The notes beneath the pieces are model-generated. The model searched no databases and was not told where the DNA came from. It worked only from the letters and a program-made list of their open reading frames with translations. The position numbers and the translations under genes are program-made. 64,000 nt of DNA from Pollutimonas harenae (GTDB lineage: Bacteria; Pseudomonadota; Gammaproteobacteria; Burkholderiales; Burkholderiaceae_B), in contig NZ_SDQD01000003.1 in the NCBI RefSeq assembly GCF_004153685.1, positions 310,001 through 374,000 of the forward strand, read 5' to 3'. Every line of letters begins with the position of its first letter. The stretch's first letter is position 1. Shown in pieces: positions 56,407-64,000 of the stretch.

Positions 56407-59050
56407 GGGTGTATTCCTCGTTCAGGCGCAAGAATGGCAAGACATCACAGTACTGAATATCATCCGGACGCAAGCTGTGATTGCGAGCCACACCGGCAGC
56501 GTACTCATCGGCCATCTGACAAATAATGCGACGCCACTCGCTCATCAGTTGTTCCCAGGTGCTGCCAGCAAACATGGACCAGTCAGTCAGTGTGGACAAG
56601 CCGTCAAAGCCGTAATCGGCGTCAGCCAGGCCCTTTACCTCCACCTCGCGTGCATGCAAACGTGCCAGCACCAATGCCGCCACGCGTGCATCTTCGGCGG
56701 CCAGCACTGAGGCATAAAACGGCAATTGCAGGCCTACCGGCCGTTCACGCATCCAGTCAGGCTTGGGGTCAAGACGCCCACCACCCGATTTATAGTCAAT
56801 GACGGCCAAGCGCCCGTCTTCAAGCTCATCGATACGATCCAGACGCAGGCTGAGCTGCAAGGCGCCATGCGTCCAAACATAGTTTTGCTCTACATCGCGT
56901 ACCCGGAACGGCTCACGCCGCAGCTCCAGCTGCAGCCACTGCTCCAGGATGAGAATGGTTCTGTCGGTTTCAAGCCGCCTGACCACTGATCCATAGTCTT
57001 GCAAACACTCGTCTGCCGCCTGTTCTGCCGACTGTTCCAGCAAAGCCCGCAAGCTGCCTTGTGCATAAAGGTCAAGCAGTGCCTGCTGATCGGGCAGCAT
57101 GCGCCACACCAGCTCTATGGCCTTGTGCAACAACAGCCCACGAGCGTTCTGGTCTGACAGCTCGGCATAATTGGCCAGCTCGCTGGCCCCCAGGCGGTAT
57201 TTTGCAAAAGCCCACAAAGGATTGCGCGCCTGCGTATCAATCACGGCAATACCGCCCCGAGTGCTATGACCGGTTTGCAATGGAGGCCCCTGTTCATCCG
57301 GAATGTACTCCAGCGGACACGGAGCAGTCGCCGCCTGCTCCGGTACGTTGATGCTGGGTGCTATGGCAGCGATACAGGGGCTGGGCCGTAGCTCGCGCTC
57401 ACCTTCATATTCGGCATGGCTTAACCAGACCTGTGGCGCACTGGCCAATAGACTTCGATATAGGGTTTTGGCCCAATGCAACTCGCGCTCGGGTGTGGCA
57501 CGTGGCGCACGCGCCTGACGCAGAACGGCAAGCGGAACAAATGGATTGGGCTTGGGTGCCGCAGGCAAGACCTCGTCGGTCAGCCCCAGCACCCAAACGC
57601 CGTCCCAGTGCCCGCCTTCGGACTCGAGAAAACCGAGCACATCCAGACGTGCAGCCGGATCGCGTTGTGGCTGGAAAGGTGTTTCGCGGGCCAGGCGCTG
57701 CAACAGACCCACTGCGCTGGAAAATCCCACCCTGCCCATGACGGGTGCCTGTCTGGCCAAGTTGTCCATGAGCCCGTCAAAGGCCTCGAGCTGCTGATAA
57801 GAATGACTATCAAGCACGGACTGTCCAGGATAGGCCAGAGCCTGCAGGCTCTGGCGGAAACGCTGCACCCAGACATCAATGGAGGCCGAATTCGATTGCT
57901 CCGACAGCATGTCGCAGCTGCTGCGCCAAGCCTGGGCGAGCTGAGGAGCATGCTGGTCGAGCAGGCGGGCAAACCCCGGTTCCGTGACCGTAACCGTAGC
58001 GCGCCAGCGCCAAAACACATCGATGGCTGCCCGCCCTGAGGCTTCGTGCCGTGCAGCAGCACAAGCGCCCGCCAGCAAGGCTGCTCCCACGTCGGCGGGA
58101 GGGCATGTTTTCTTGGTGACAAAAGCCGCCAGCACCCGCAGCCACGAAATAGCGGCAGCCACCAATGGCCAATCGCTCATGGGTCGGGCAACCGCAACGT
58201 TATACGGCAGCACATTGCCTTGCGCATCAACCAGTTCGGCCCTCAGACAACGATGCGCCAGGACTACATCAGCCTCCAGACGGGAGGCCACGATCGCATA
58301 ACGACCTTGCGGATGATCCCGCAGCTGCCCGGCCGCCCACTGGACTGCAAGCCGCCATTCGCCATCCGGGTCGGAGGCCACAACACGCCTTACCGTTTCA
58401 GCCTCTTGTGCGGGCCGCTCGAGCACAACCAGTCTGGTGCCTTGCTCTTGCATTGCAAGCAGCATGCCGGACAGGCGCGGCGACAATTCGTTGAACCCTG
58501 CCAGGACCAGCGTGCCGGCAGGCTTCTTTAACAGGCCACTGACTACGGCCTGAACGATTCGTCCGTAAGCAAGGTTGCTGTCTTCCATATCGAGCCGCGC
58601 CAACAATGCCCGATAGCTCCGACGCCATTCCCGAAAATGCTGATAGTCGATGGTTTCGAGCTCAGGCGGAATATGTATGTGCCAGTCATCGATGAGGCGA
58701 TCTGCCTCGGCGGCCAGCCTTGCAGCCTGGGCCACATCAAGCAAGGCCCGATCAGACTCGGCCTCGCCTACTACCTTCTGCCAAAGCCACTGCGCGCCAA
58801 ACGCATCCAGGGTGTGCGCAGCCAGCCCCGATTCTGGACTGAAGGAAAGCTGATCAGCCGCTTGCCTGAGCCAGGCAGACAAAGGGATGATGTCGGGGAC
58901 AGCCATGACACTACGGGTGCCTGTAAGGGAAGCCGACATCTCGGCCAAAACGCGGCGCGCATGCCGGTTATTGACGGTCAGCACCAATACATCTTGCGTA
59001 TCCAGCCGGGACAGCGCCTCGAGCGTGATGGTTGGAAAGGTGTCTATCAT
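56396..59050 (-). CDS. addB: AddB-like PD-(D/E)XK nuclease
   Basis: An 884-residue partner of AddA. The C-terminal nuclease core is LRLDRIDELEDGRLAVIDYKSGGG with Asp and Lys, preceded by a degenerate helicase-like body: TLVLAGFNELSPRLSGML and GVWVLGLTDEVLPAAPKPNPF. A cysteine-poor C-terminus suggests no clear iron-sulfur cluster; TIGR-type descriptions of this betaproteobacterial family call it a probable DNA repair protein. The ATG at 59050 is divergent from modE. The family fit is strong; the exact AddB identity is inference. Confidence 0.82.
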   Translation of the reverse strand: MIDTFPTITLEALSRLDTQDVLVLTVNNRHARRVLAEMSASLTGTRSVMAVPDIIPLSAWLRQAADQLSFSPESGLAAHTLDAFGAQWLWQKVVGEAESDRALLDVAQAARLAAEADRLIDDWHIHIPPELETIDYQHFREWRRSYRALLARLDMEDSNLAYGRIVQAVVSGLLKKPAGTLVLAGFNELSPRLSGMLLAMQEQGTRLVVLERPAQEAETVRRVVASDPDGEWRLAVQWAAGQLRDHPQGRYAIVASRLEADVVLAHRCLRAELVDAQGNVLPYNVAVARPMSDWPLVAAAISWLRVLAAFVTKKTCPPADVGAALLAGACAAARHEASGRAAIDVFWRWRATVTVTEPGFARLLDQHAPQLAQAWRSSCDMLSEQSNSASIDVWVQRFRQSLQALAYPGQSVLDSHSYQQLEAFDGLMDNLARQAPVMGRVGFSSAVGLLQRLARETPFQPQRDPAARLDVLGFLESEGGHWDGVWVLGLTDEVLPAAPKPNPFVPLAVLRQARAPRATPERELHWAKTLYRSLLASAPQVWLSHAEYEGERELRPSPCIAAIAPSINVPEQAATAPCPLEYIPDEQGPPLQTGHSTRGGIAVIDTQARNPLWAFAKYRLGASELANYAELSDQNARGLLLHKAIELVWRMLPDQQALLDLYAQGSLRALLEQSAEQAADECLQDYGSVVRRLETDRTILILEQWLQLELRREPFRVRDVEQNYVWTHGALQLSLRLDRIDELEDGRLAVIDYKSGGGRLDPKPDWMRERPVGLQLPFYASVLAAEDARVAALVLARLHAREVEVKGLADADYGFDGLSTLTDWSMFAGSTWEQLMSEWRRIICQMADEYAAGVARNHSLRPDDIQYCDVLPFLRLNEEYTRVD

Positions 59051-59117
59051 TCGTCTGCCGTTTACCCTGCCTGTTTAGCAATGCGCCTATTCTAACGAAT
59101 GGCATTACACTCCAGCC

Positions 59118-59933
59118 ATGGAGAAAGACGATAAGGTTCGACCTGTAGAACTTGGCGGATCGATATGGTTCCGCTCAGGTCAGCAGAACTGGGGCAACCA
59201 GAAGCGCATGGCCCTGCTTGCCGCAATCGGCCAAGAAGGTTCCATTACAGCGGCAGCCAAGAAAATTGGCTTGAGCTACAAGGCGGCCTGGGATGCAGTC
59301 GACACCATGAACAATCTGGCAGGTGAACCCCTGGTGCTGCGCAACACAGGTGGCCAGCGCGGTGGCGGCGCAAACCTGACCGATCGGGCACAGGAACTGA
59401 TACGGGTTTATTATTTATTACATGCCGAGCACGAACGCTTTATGGCGCGCTTGGCTGCCGTCAATGATCAGAGCCATAACCTGGAACTCATACAGCACAT
59501 GATGGTAGACACCTCGGCCCGCAACAAGCTCATGGGCCTCGTGCGTCAAATCACCCCGGGCGCGGTCAATGACGAAATCGTACTTGAGCTGAATGCAGAC
59601 ACCAGCCTTGTGGCTTCCATCACCAAGGAAAGCGTGCAGAGTCTGGGGCTGGTGCCTGGCAAACGTGTATTGGCCTTCATCAAGGCATCGTCGGTGCTGG
59701 TGGGGCTACCCGGCGGAACCTTACGCTTGTCGGCACGCAATCAGTTGCTTGGCACAATCCATCGTATTGTCGAAGGCGCCGTCAACTCGGAAGTCTGCAT
59801 AGAGCTTCCCACCGGCCATGTCATCGCTGCCGTCCTAACCAAAGAGAGCCAGCATTCCATGGGCCTGAAAGCAGGTCAGGACGCTTATGCAATCTTCAAG
59901 GCGTCCAGCGTCATGCTGGGTGTGCTGGACTGA
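59118..59933 (+). CDS. modE: Molybdenum-dependent transcriptional regulator ModE
   Basis: A 271-residue molybdate sensor. The N-terminal winged helix has LAAIGQEGSITAAAKKIGLSYKAAWDAVDTMN, typical of LysR-like ModE heads. Two Mop/TOBE domains follow, each with a SARNKLMG-like start (TSARNKLMGLVRQITPGA and LSARNQLLGTIHRIVEGA) and a VLAFIKASSV or AYAIFKASSV end that binds molybdate. With molybdate bound it represses modABC. Its 3' end overlaps modC by 49 bp, convergently. Confidence 0.96.
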   Translation: MEKDDKVRPVELGGSIWFRSGQQNWGNQKRMALLAAIGQEGSITAAAKKIGLSYKAAWDAVDTMNNLAGEPLVLRNTGGQRGGGANLTDRAQELIRVYYLLHAEHERFMARLAAVNDQSHNLELIQHMMVDTSARNKLMGLVRQITPGAVNDEIVLELNADTSLVASITKESVQSLGLVPGKRVLAFIKASSVLVGLPGGTLRLSARNQLLGTIHRIVEGAVNSEVCIELPTGHVIAAVLTKESQHSMGLKAGQDAYAIFKASSVMLGVLD

Positions 59934-60622
59934 AGCTCGCGCAGACTCGACGGATGACAACTCCCGACAATGCTGCCGTCACGAATCAAATGCACTTCAT
60001 CGGCCAGCATGACGGCATCATCGATGTCATGCGTGATCAAAATGGTCGGCATCTGCAGCCTGGCTTGCAAGGCAGCCAGCTCTTCACGCATCTTGCGGCG
60101 CAGACTCGCATCAAGTGCCGACAAAGGCTCGTCCAGCAGCATTAAGTTGGGCTGCACCGATAACGCTCGCGCCAAGGCAGCTCGCTGCTTCTGGCCACCT
60201 GAAATTTCGCGCGGATAGCTGTGCAAGACGTTTTGCAGACCGAAGACCTCGACCCACCGGGCCGCCGCTTCCGGCAAGGCATGCCGTCCAGGATTGAACA
60301 TCCCCTTCTTCAGGCCAAAGCCGATATTCTGCGCCACCGTCAGGTGCGGGAACAGACCGTAATCCTGTTGCAGATAACCCAGTTTGCGCTCCTGTGGTGT
60401 CAGGCATATGGCTTTGCTTGTATCGAACAAAGTACGCTCATTGACCCGGATATACCCGCTATCGGGATGCATAAGGCCGGCGATGGCATGCACCGTCAGA
60501 GTTTTCCCAGAGCCCGATGGACCGAACAAAGCAATACGGCCGGCCTTTGATTTGAGCTGGACATTCAGCCCAAACGCCTGTTTTCCAGCACGAATGCGCC
60601 GCGTAATATTGATATCGATCAT
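59885..60622 (-). CDS. modC: Molybdate ABC transporter ATP-binding protein ModC (short form)
   Basis: A 245-residue ATPase. Walker A GPSGSGKT near residue 35, signature ISGGQKQRAALARAL, Walker B LMLLDEPLSALD and switch ITHDIDDAV are standard. Usual ModC proteins have about 350 residues, with a C-terminal Mop domain; here the protein ends soon after the ATPase part and lacks it, so feedback by intracellular molybdate would not act at this subunit. The ATG overlaps modB by four bases. The stop lies inside modE. Confidence 0.92.
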   Translation of the reverse strand: MIDINITRRIRAGKQAFGLNVQLKSKAGRIALFGPSGSGKTLTVHAIAGLMHPDSGYIRVNERTLFDTSKAICLTPQERKLGYLQQDYGLFPHLTVAQNIGFGLKKGMFNPGRHALPEAAARWVEVFGLQNVLHSYPREISGGQKQRAALARALSVQPNLMLLDEPLSALDASLRRKMREELAALQARLQMPTILITHDIDDAVMLADEVHLIRDGSIVGSCHPSSLRELQSSTPSMTLDALKIA

Positions 60623-61308
60623 CGCTTACCCCGGGCCATACCCATCATGCGCGAACGATCCGGTGCCAGTCGGCTGGCAATCAGCAACACTACGACGCAG
60701 GTCAGCGCCGTCACCAGAACAAGCATGTTTGCCGTGTCGTCATTGCCCGCCTGCACCGCCTCGTAAATGGCGATCGACAAGGTTTGCGTACGCCCAGGTA
60801 TGCTTCCAGCGATCATCAGCGTAGCGCCGAACTCACCCAGCGCGCGCGCAAATGCCAATAGCACGCCAGCCAGAATACCGTGTGCCGCCAGAGGCAGCGT
60901 CACCCTGAAGAAAATACCCCATGCGCCTATGCCCAATATCCGCGCACCGTCCTCCAGTGCATGGTCCACATCGTCGAAAGCCGCCCGTGCCGCTTTCAAC
61001 ACCATGGGGAAAGCCACTACGGTGGCGGCGATGACTGCTCCCTGCCAGGTAAAGACCAATTCGATACCCAGATCCGATAAGAAGGACCCCAGCCAGCCCC
61101 GGCGCCCCAGCAGCACCAACAGGTAATAGCCGATGACCGTGGGCGGTAGCACCATAGGCAGCGTCAGGATGGCATCAACCGCATCAGCCCAGGTCGAGCG
61201 CCACCGCGACAGGCCATAAGCCACGGTGATACCCAGCACACCAGCAAAAAAAGTAGCCCAGCCAGCCACCTTCAGCGACAACAACAAGGGAATACTGATT
61301 TCCGTCAT
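60619..61308 (-). CDS. modB: Molybdate ABC transporter permease ModB
   Basis: A 229-residue inner-membrane protein with five to six helices. The sequence LTLPMVLPPTVIGYYLLVLLGRRG and the EAA-like loop DGARILGIGAWGIFFRVTLPLAAHG are diagnostic. It follows modA by 11 bp and overlaps modC by four bases. Confidence 0.96.
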   Translation of the reverse strand: MTEISIPLLLSLKVAGWATFFAGVLGITVAYGLSRWRSTWADAVDAILTLPMVLPPTVIGYYLLVLLGRRGWLGSFLSDLGIELVFTWQGAVIAATVVAFPMVLKAARAAFDDVDHALEDGARILGIGAWGIFFRVTLPLAAHGILAGVLLAFARALGEFGATLMIAGSIPGRTQTLSIAIYEAVQAGNDDTANMLVLVTALTCVVVLLIASRLAPDRSRMMGMARGKR

Positions 61309-61319
61309 GGTGCGTCGGC

Positions 61320-62075
61320 TCAGGGTTTGGAGAAACCATATTTGGACAACACCGCCTGCCCTTCATCTGAATCGATGAAATCCAGAAAAGCTTTGGCCTC
61401 AGGATGGCGGCCGTCGCGCTTGACCAGCGCGATGGGATACAAAAGCGGCGTAGTCGAGGGCAGCGTTGCTACAACGTTCACTTTACCGGGCATGATCGCC
61501 GCGTCGGTCGCATATACAAAGCCAGCATCTACCTCGCCACGGGCAACGTAAGCAAGCACCTGACGCACATTCTGGCCCAACACCTCATTTTTCTTGATCG
61601 TAGTCCAGTCTCCGGCTTGCTCGAGCAAGCCTTTGGTATAACGGCCTACCGGCACGGAAGCCGGATTGCCCAGTGCAATACGCTTCACGCCGGCCGACCT
61701 CAAGTCAGCCAGCGACCTGATGTTATTCGGGTCATCGGCGGGCACAATCAGCACGAGCTCATTGCGCGCAAAATCATGCCGCGTATCTGTTTCGATGCTG
61801 CCGGCATCCACCGCCTGGTCCATAGCCGTCTGATCAGCCGAGGCATAAATATCCATGGGTGCGCCTTCAATCACCTGTTTTGCCAAAACATCGGAACTGG
61901 CGAAGCTCATCAACACCTTGGTAGCGGGATGCTTCTGTTGAAACTGTGTGGCCAGCTCTGTAAAAGCGTTGGTGAGACTGGCAGCAGCCCCCACCAGCAT
62001 GTCGGCGGCCGACGCCTGAGCGTGCCAGCTTGTAGCCGCACAAGCTGCCGCTGCAATCCATTTTTTGAATTTCAT
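61320..62075 (-). CDS. modA: Molybdate-binding protein ModA
   Basis: A 251-residue periplasmic protein. The Sec signal ends near SWHAQASA. The mature protein begins DMLVGAAASLTNAFTELATQF, with SFASSDVLAKQVIEGAPMDIYASADQ and LGNPASVPVGRYTKG, the standard ModA oxyanion site. It is the first gene of modABC and carries a ModE box 42 bp upstream. Confidence 0.97.
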   Translation of the reverse strand: MKFKKWIAAAACAATSWHAQASAADMLVGAAASLTNAFTELATQFQQKHPATKVLMSFASSDVLAKQVIEGAPMDIYASADQTAMDQAVDAGSIETDTRHDFARNELVLIVPADDPNNIRSLADLRSAGVKRIALGNPASVPVGRYTKGLLEQAGDWTTIKKNEVLGQNVRQVLAYVARGEVDAGFVYATDAAIMPGKVNVVATLPSTTPLLYPIALVKRDGRHPEAKAFLDFIDSDEGQAVLSKYGFSKP

Positions 62076-62116
62076 TGTCTATCCTTGCCCGGTAGCAATC
62101 ACAGCCTACAAGCAAC

Positions 62117-62142
62117 TCGTAATATATATACCTATATAACGA
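62117..62142. promoter_or_regulatory. ModE box upstream of modA
   Basis: TCGTAATATA and TATATAACGA face each other across six bases, matching the ModE operator (near-perfect half-sites of the CGTTATATA type). It sits in the 93-bp gap to xerD, 42 bp before modA, and likely overlaps its -10 region. Confidence 0.88.
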
Positions 62143-62168
62143 CGTGTCAAACAATGGCTTGAGCTAAG

Positions 62169-63125
62169 ATGAAGAGAAAAGCATTCAGATCCCCTTTTCG
62201 CACTCACATCTGTTACTCCACAGTCTTGGCTTACCTACCTCCTCCTTCCATCGACACTTTCCTGGATGCCATCTGGCTGGAAGATGGCCTGGCGCAGAAT
62301 ACCTTGTCGGCCTATAGGCGCGACCTTTCCGCCTTCGCCCAGTGGCTGCACGCCAAGCCGGGCAAAACACTGGAACAGGCCGATGCCGCCGACATCCAGG
62401 ACTGGTTTGCGGCCAAGCACGCCAGCACCAAGGCTACAACGGCCAATCGGCGCCTGGCCGCCCTGAAGCGTTATTACCTATGGGCCATGCGGCAAGGTCT
62501 GGTCGCCAAAGATCCCTGCCTGACCTTACGCGCCGCCAAACAAGCCGCGCGCTTTCCAAAAACATTGTCGGAAGATCAGGTGGATGCCCTGCTGCAAGCG
62601 CCTGACGACCGCAGCCCTCTGGGCCTGCGTGACCGTGCCATGCTGGAAACCCTTTACGCCACAGGCTTGCGCGTAAGCGAACTGATCAGCCTGGGCATGC
62701 TCGACGTCAGCCTGACAGAAGGCGTCGTGCGCGTGACCGAAGGCAAAGGGGGCAAAGACCGCCTGGTACCGCTGGGCGACGAAGCCCTGCACTGGATAGA
62801 CTTGTATGTGAAGCAGTCGCGCCCCAGTTTGCTGGGCCAACGGCGCTGCGACGCTCTTTTCGTGACGGCTCGCGCAGCCGCCATGACACGACAGTCATTC
62901 TGGCTGATCGTAAAAAAATACGCGGCCATAGCCGATATCCATACGCCTCTTTCGCCCCATGTGCTGCGCCATGCGTTCGCCACGCATTTGCTGAACCATG
63001 GCGCCGACCTGCGCGTGGTGCAGATGCTGCTGGGCCATGCCGATATTTCCACGACCCAGATCTATACTCATGTAGCGCGGGAACGGCTGAAAACCATGCA
63101 CGCCAAGCACCACCCGCGCGCCTGA
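62169..63125 (+). CDS. xerD: Tyrosine recombinase XerD
   Basis: A 318-residue site-specific recombinase that, with XerC, resolves chromosome dimers at dif. The N-terminal SAM-like domain reads IDTFLDAIWLEDGLAQNTLSAYRRDL. The catalytic residues are seen in LYATGLRVSELISL (Arg), TEGKGGKDRLVPLG (Lys), SPHVLRHAFATHLLNHGA (His and Arg), LGHADISTTQIYTHV (His and Tyr). The first 20 or so residues before YLPPPSID are weakly supported, so the true start could be up to 60 bp further downstream. Confidence 0.95.
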   Translation: MKRKAFRSPFRTHICYSTVLAYLPPPSIDTFLDAIWLEDGLAQNTLSAYRRDLSAFAQWLHAKPGKTLEQADAADIQDWFAAKHASTKATTANRRLAALKRYYLWAMRQGLVAKDPCLTLRAAKQAARFPKTLSEDQVDALLQAPDDRSPLGLRDRAMLETLYATGLRVSELISLGMLDVSLTEGVVRVTEGKGGKDRLVPLGDEALHWIDLYVKQSRPSLLGQRRCDALFVTARAAAMTRQSFWLIVKKYAAIADIHTPLSPHVLRHAFATHLLNHGADLRVVQMLLGHADISTTQIYTHVARERLKTMHAKHHPRA

Positions 63126-63157
63126 CCCTTCTTTTTTACTCTGGCACCCTCCTCAAT

Positions 63158-63649
63158 ATGGCCAAAGAAAAACACGTTTCGGAAACACCTGCCACACAAT
63201 TCCTGAAAAAACACAACATCAGCTTTACTGAGCATCCCTACGAATATCTGGATCACGGTGGAGCAAGCGAGGCCGCCCGACAGCTGAGTCTGGACTTGCA
63301 TCAGGTGGCCAAGACCCTGATCATGGAAGATGAGCAGGCCCGCCCCCTGATCGTTGTGATGCACGGCGACCGCGAAGTATCCACCAAGAACCTGGCACGC
63401 CAGACCGGCGCCAAAAAAATCGCCCCCTGCGCGCCGCAGACGGCCCAAAAACATTCGGGTTACCTGGTGGGCGGCACATCCCCCTTTGCTACACGCAAGA
63501 AGATGCCGGTATGGATTGAAGAAAAATTGCTGAGCTATTCTGTCATTTACGTCAATGGTGGCCGCCGCGGCTATTTGATCGGCGTGGCACCCTCCGCGCT
63601 GCAAAGTCTGCTTGATGCCCAACTGGTACAGGCCAGCCTGACGAAATAA
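63158..63649 (+). CDS. YbaK/EbsC-type aminoacyl-tRNA deacylase
   Basis: A 163-residue protein. YbaK-family motifs are ATQFLKKHNISFTEHPYEY, EAARQLSLDLHQVAKTLIME, VVMHGDREVSTKNLARQTGAKKI and GYLVGGTSPFATRKKMPVWIE (conserved GGTSPFGTRK-like loop with the substrate-site Lys). Such proteins hydrolyse mischarged tRNA, often Cys-tRNA-Pro. Together with tRNA-Pro this is coincidence of position only. It follows xerD by 32 bp. Confidence 0.9.
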   Translation: MAKEKHVSETPATQFLKKHNISFTEHPYEYLDHGGASEAARQLSLDLHQVAKTLIMEDEQARPLIVVMHGDREVSTKNLARQTGAKKIAPCAPQTAQKHSGYLVGGTSPFATRKKMPVWIEEKLLSYSVIYVNGGRRGYLIGVAPSALQSLLDAQLVQASLTK

Positions 63650-63715
63650 GATAAGACAGCACACTTGACTCATTCCTGAACGCCCTGAGCGCGAAGGCCG
63701 CCAGGAGGACCATCG

Positions 63716-64000
63716 ATGAACGGGCTGATCAGAACAGCCGCACAGGCGCTTGCTGCAGGCGATCCTCTCGCCGCACTGAATCAAATCGCCTTGTGCAACG
63801 ATGCACCGGCCATAGCGCTGCGCGGTATCGCCATGGCTCAACTGGGCGATCTTGTACGGGCAAAGTCCCTGGTACGCCAGGCCGCCCGCAGCTTTGGCAG
63901 AAAAAATCCGGTAGCTCATGCCAGATGTATCGTGGCCGAAGCGGAAATCGCCTTCGCCTCCCGCGATCTGGGCTGGCCGACAAAAGAGCTGGACGAGGCG
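63716..64000 (+). CDS. Helix-turn-helix domain protein (5' part)
   Basis: The first 95 codons of a gene that runs off the right edge. AGGAGG (63703-63708) lies eight bases before the ATG. It begins MNGLIRTAAQALAAGDPLAAL and continues IALRGIAMAQLGDLVRAKSLVRQAARSFG and VAEAEIAFASRDLGWP, a repeated helical, TPR-like pattern. I recall a betaproteobacterial protein family with this start and a C-terminal winged-helix domain; that domain is not in the window, so the name is tentative. Confidence 0.6.
   Translation, partial: MNGLIRTAAQALAAGDPLAALNQIALCNDAPAIALRGIAMAQLGDLVRAKSLVRQAARSFGRKNPVAHARCIVAEAEIAFASRDLGWPTKELDEA

Overview
The window is a gene-dense chromosomal segment of about 56% GC from a betaproteobacterium. 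The best guess is the family Alcaligenaceae (the Bordetella / Achromobacter / Pusillimonas group). This rests on the gene order glmM-folP-ftsH-rlmE / yhbY-greA, carAB near greA, a ppx / ppk / pstSCAB phosphate block, E. coli-type LexA and ModE boxes, and many Liv-type ABC transporters and acyl-CoA synthetases. I saw no insertion sequence, prophage, CRISPR array or plasmid gene.

Layout. 1-7.5 kb: start of a Liv-type binding protein, a LtaS-like membrane enzyme, a TerC/CBS/CorC membrane protein, tRNA-Pro(UGG), an acyl-CoA synthetase, a short AMP-binding fragment with DoxX, and an AraC regulator. 7.6-14.9 kb: a probable operon of Tat-exported binding protein, LivH, fused LivM-LivG, LivF and acetyl-CoA synthetase. 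14.9-16.5 kb: a subtilisin-like protease without a visible signal peptide, overlapped by a small I9-inhibitor-like gene. 16.6-21.5 kb: an acyl-CoA synthetase / enoyl-CoA hydratase / binding-protein operon facing an AraC regulator, with a 22-bp perfect palindrome between them. 21.5-30 kb: pstSCAB with a Pho box, ppk, ppx and an OlsB-like acyltransferase. 30-36.2 kb: glmM, folP, ftsH, rlmE, yhbY, greA. 36.3-43.7 kb: uracil permease, histidine phosphatase, SDR enzyme, carB, carA. 43.7-47 kb: transaldolase, YcaQ-like glycosylase and a radical SAM protein behind an SOS box. 47-49.8 kb: an SsuABC/TauABC-like transporter. 49.8-59.1 kb: recR, ybaB, dnaX, the 4.5S SRP RNA and an AddAB-type helicase-nuclease pair. 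59.1-62.1 kb: modE facing modABC. 62.2-64 kb: xerD, a YbaK-like deacylase and the start of a probable HTH protein.

How the genes work together. Much of the window is conserved housekeeping: cell-wall precursor, folate, pyrimidine/arginine, rRNA modification, replication and recombination. Between these blocks lie uptake-plus-CoA-activation modules that suggest a life on organic acids. Phosphate and molybdate uptake each carry their expected operator. DNA maintenance genes are frequent (ycaQ, the SOS-box radical SAM gene, recR, ybaB, dnaX, addAB, xerD).

The points most worth a second look are the LexA-type box at the PA0069-family radical SAM gene, the protease / I9-like gene pair, the 22-bp palindrome at the acyl-CoA synthetase promoter, the promoter plus terminator in the greA leader, and a possibly leaderless yhbY mRNA. 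I found no clearly unprecedented multi-gene system.
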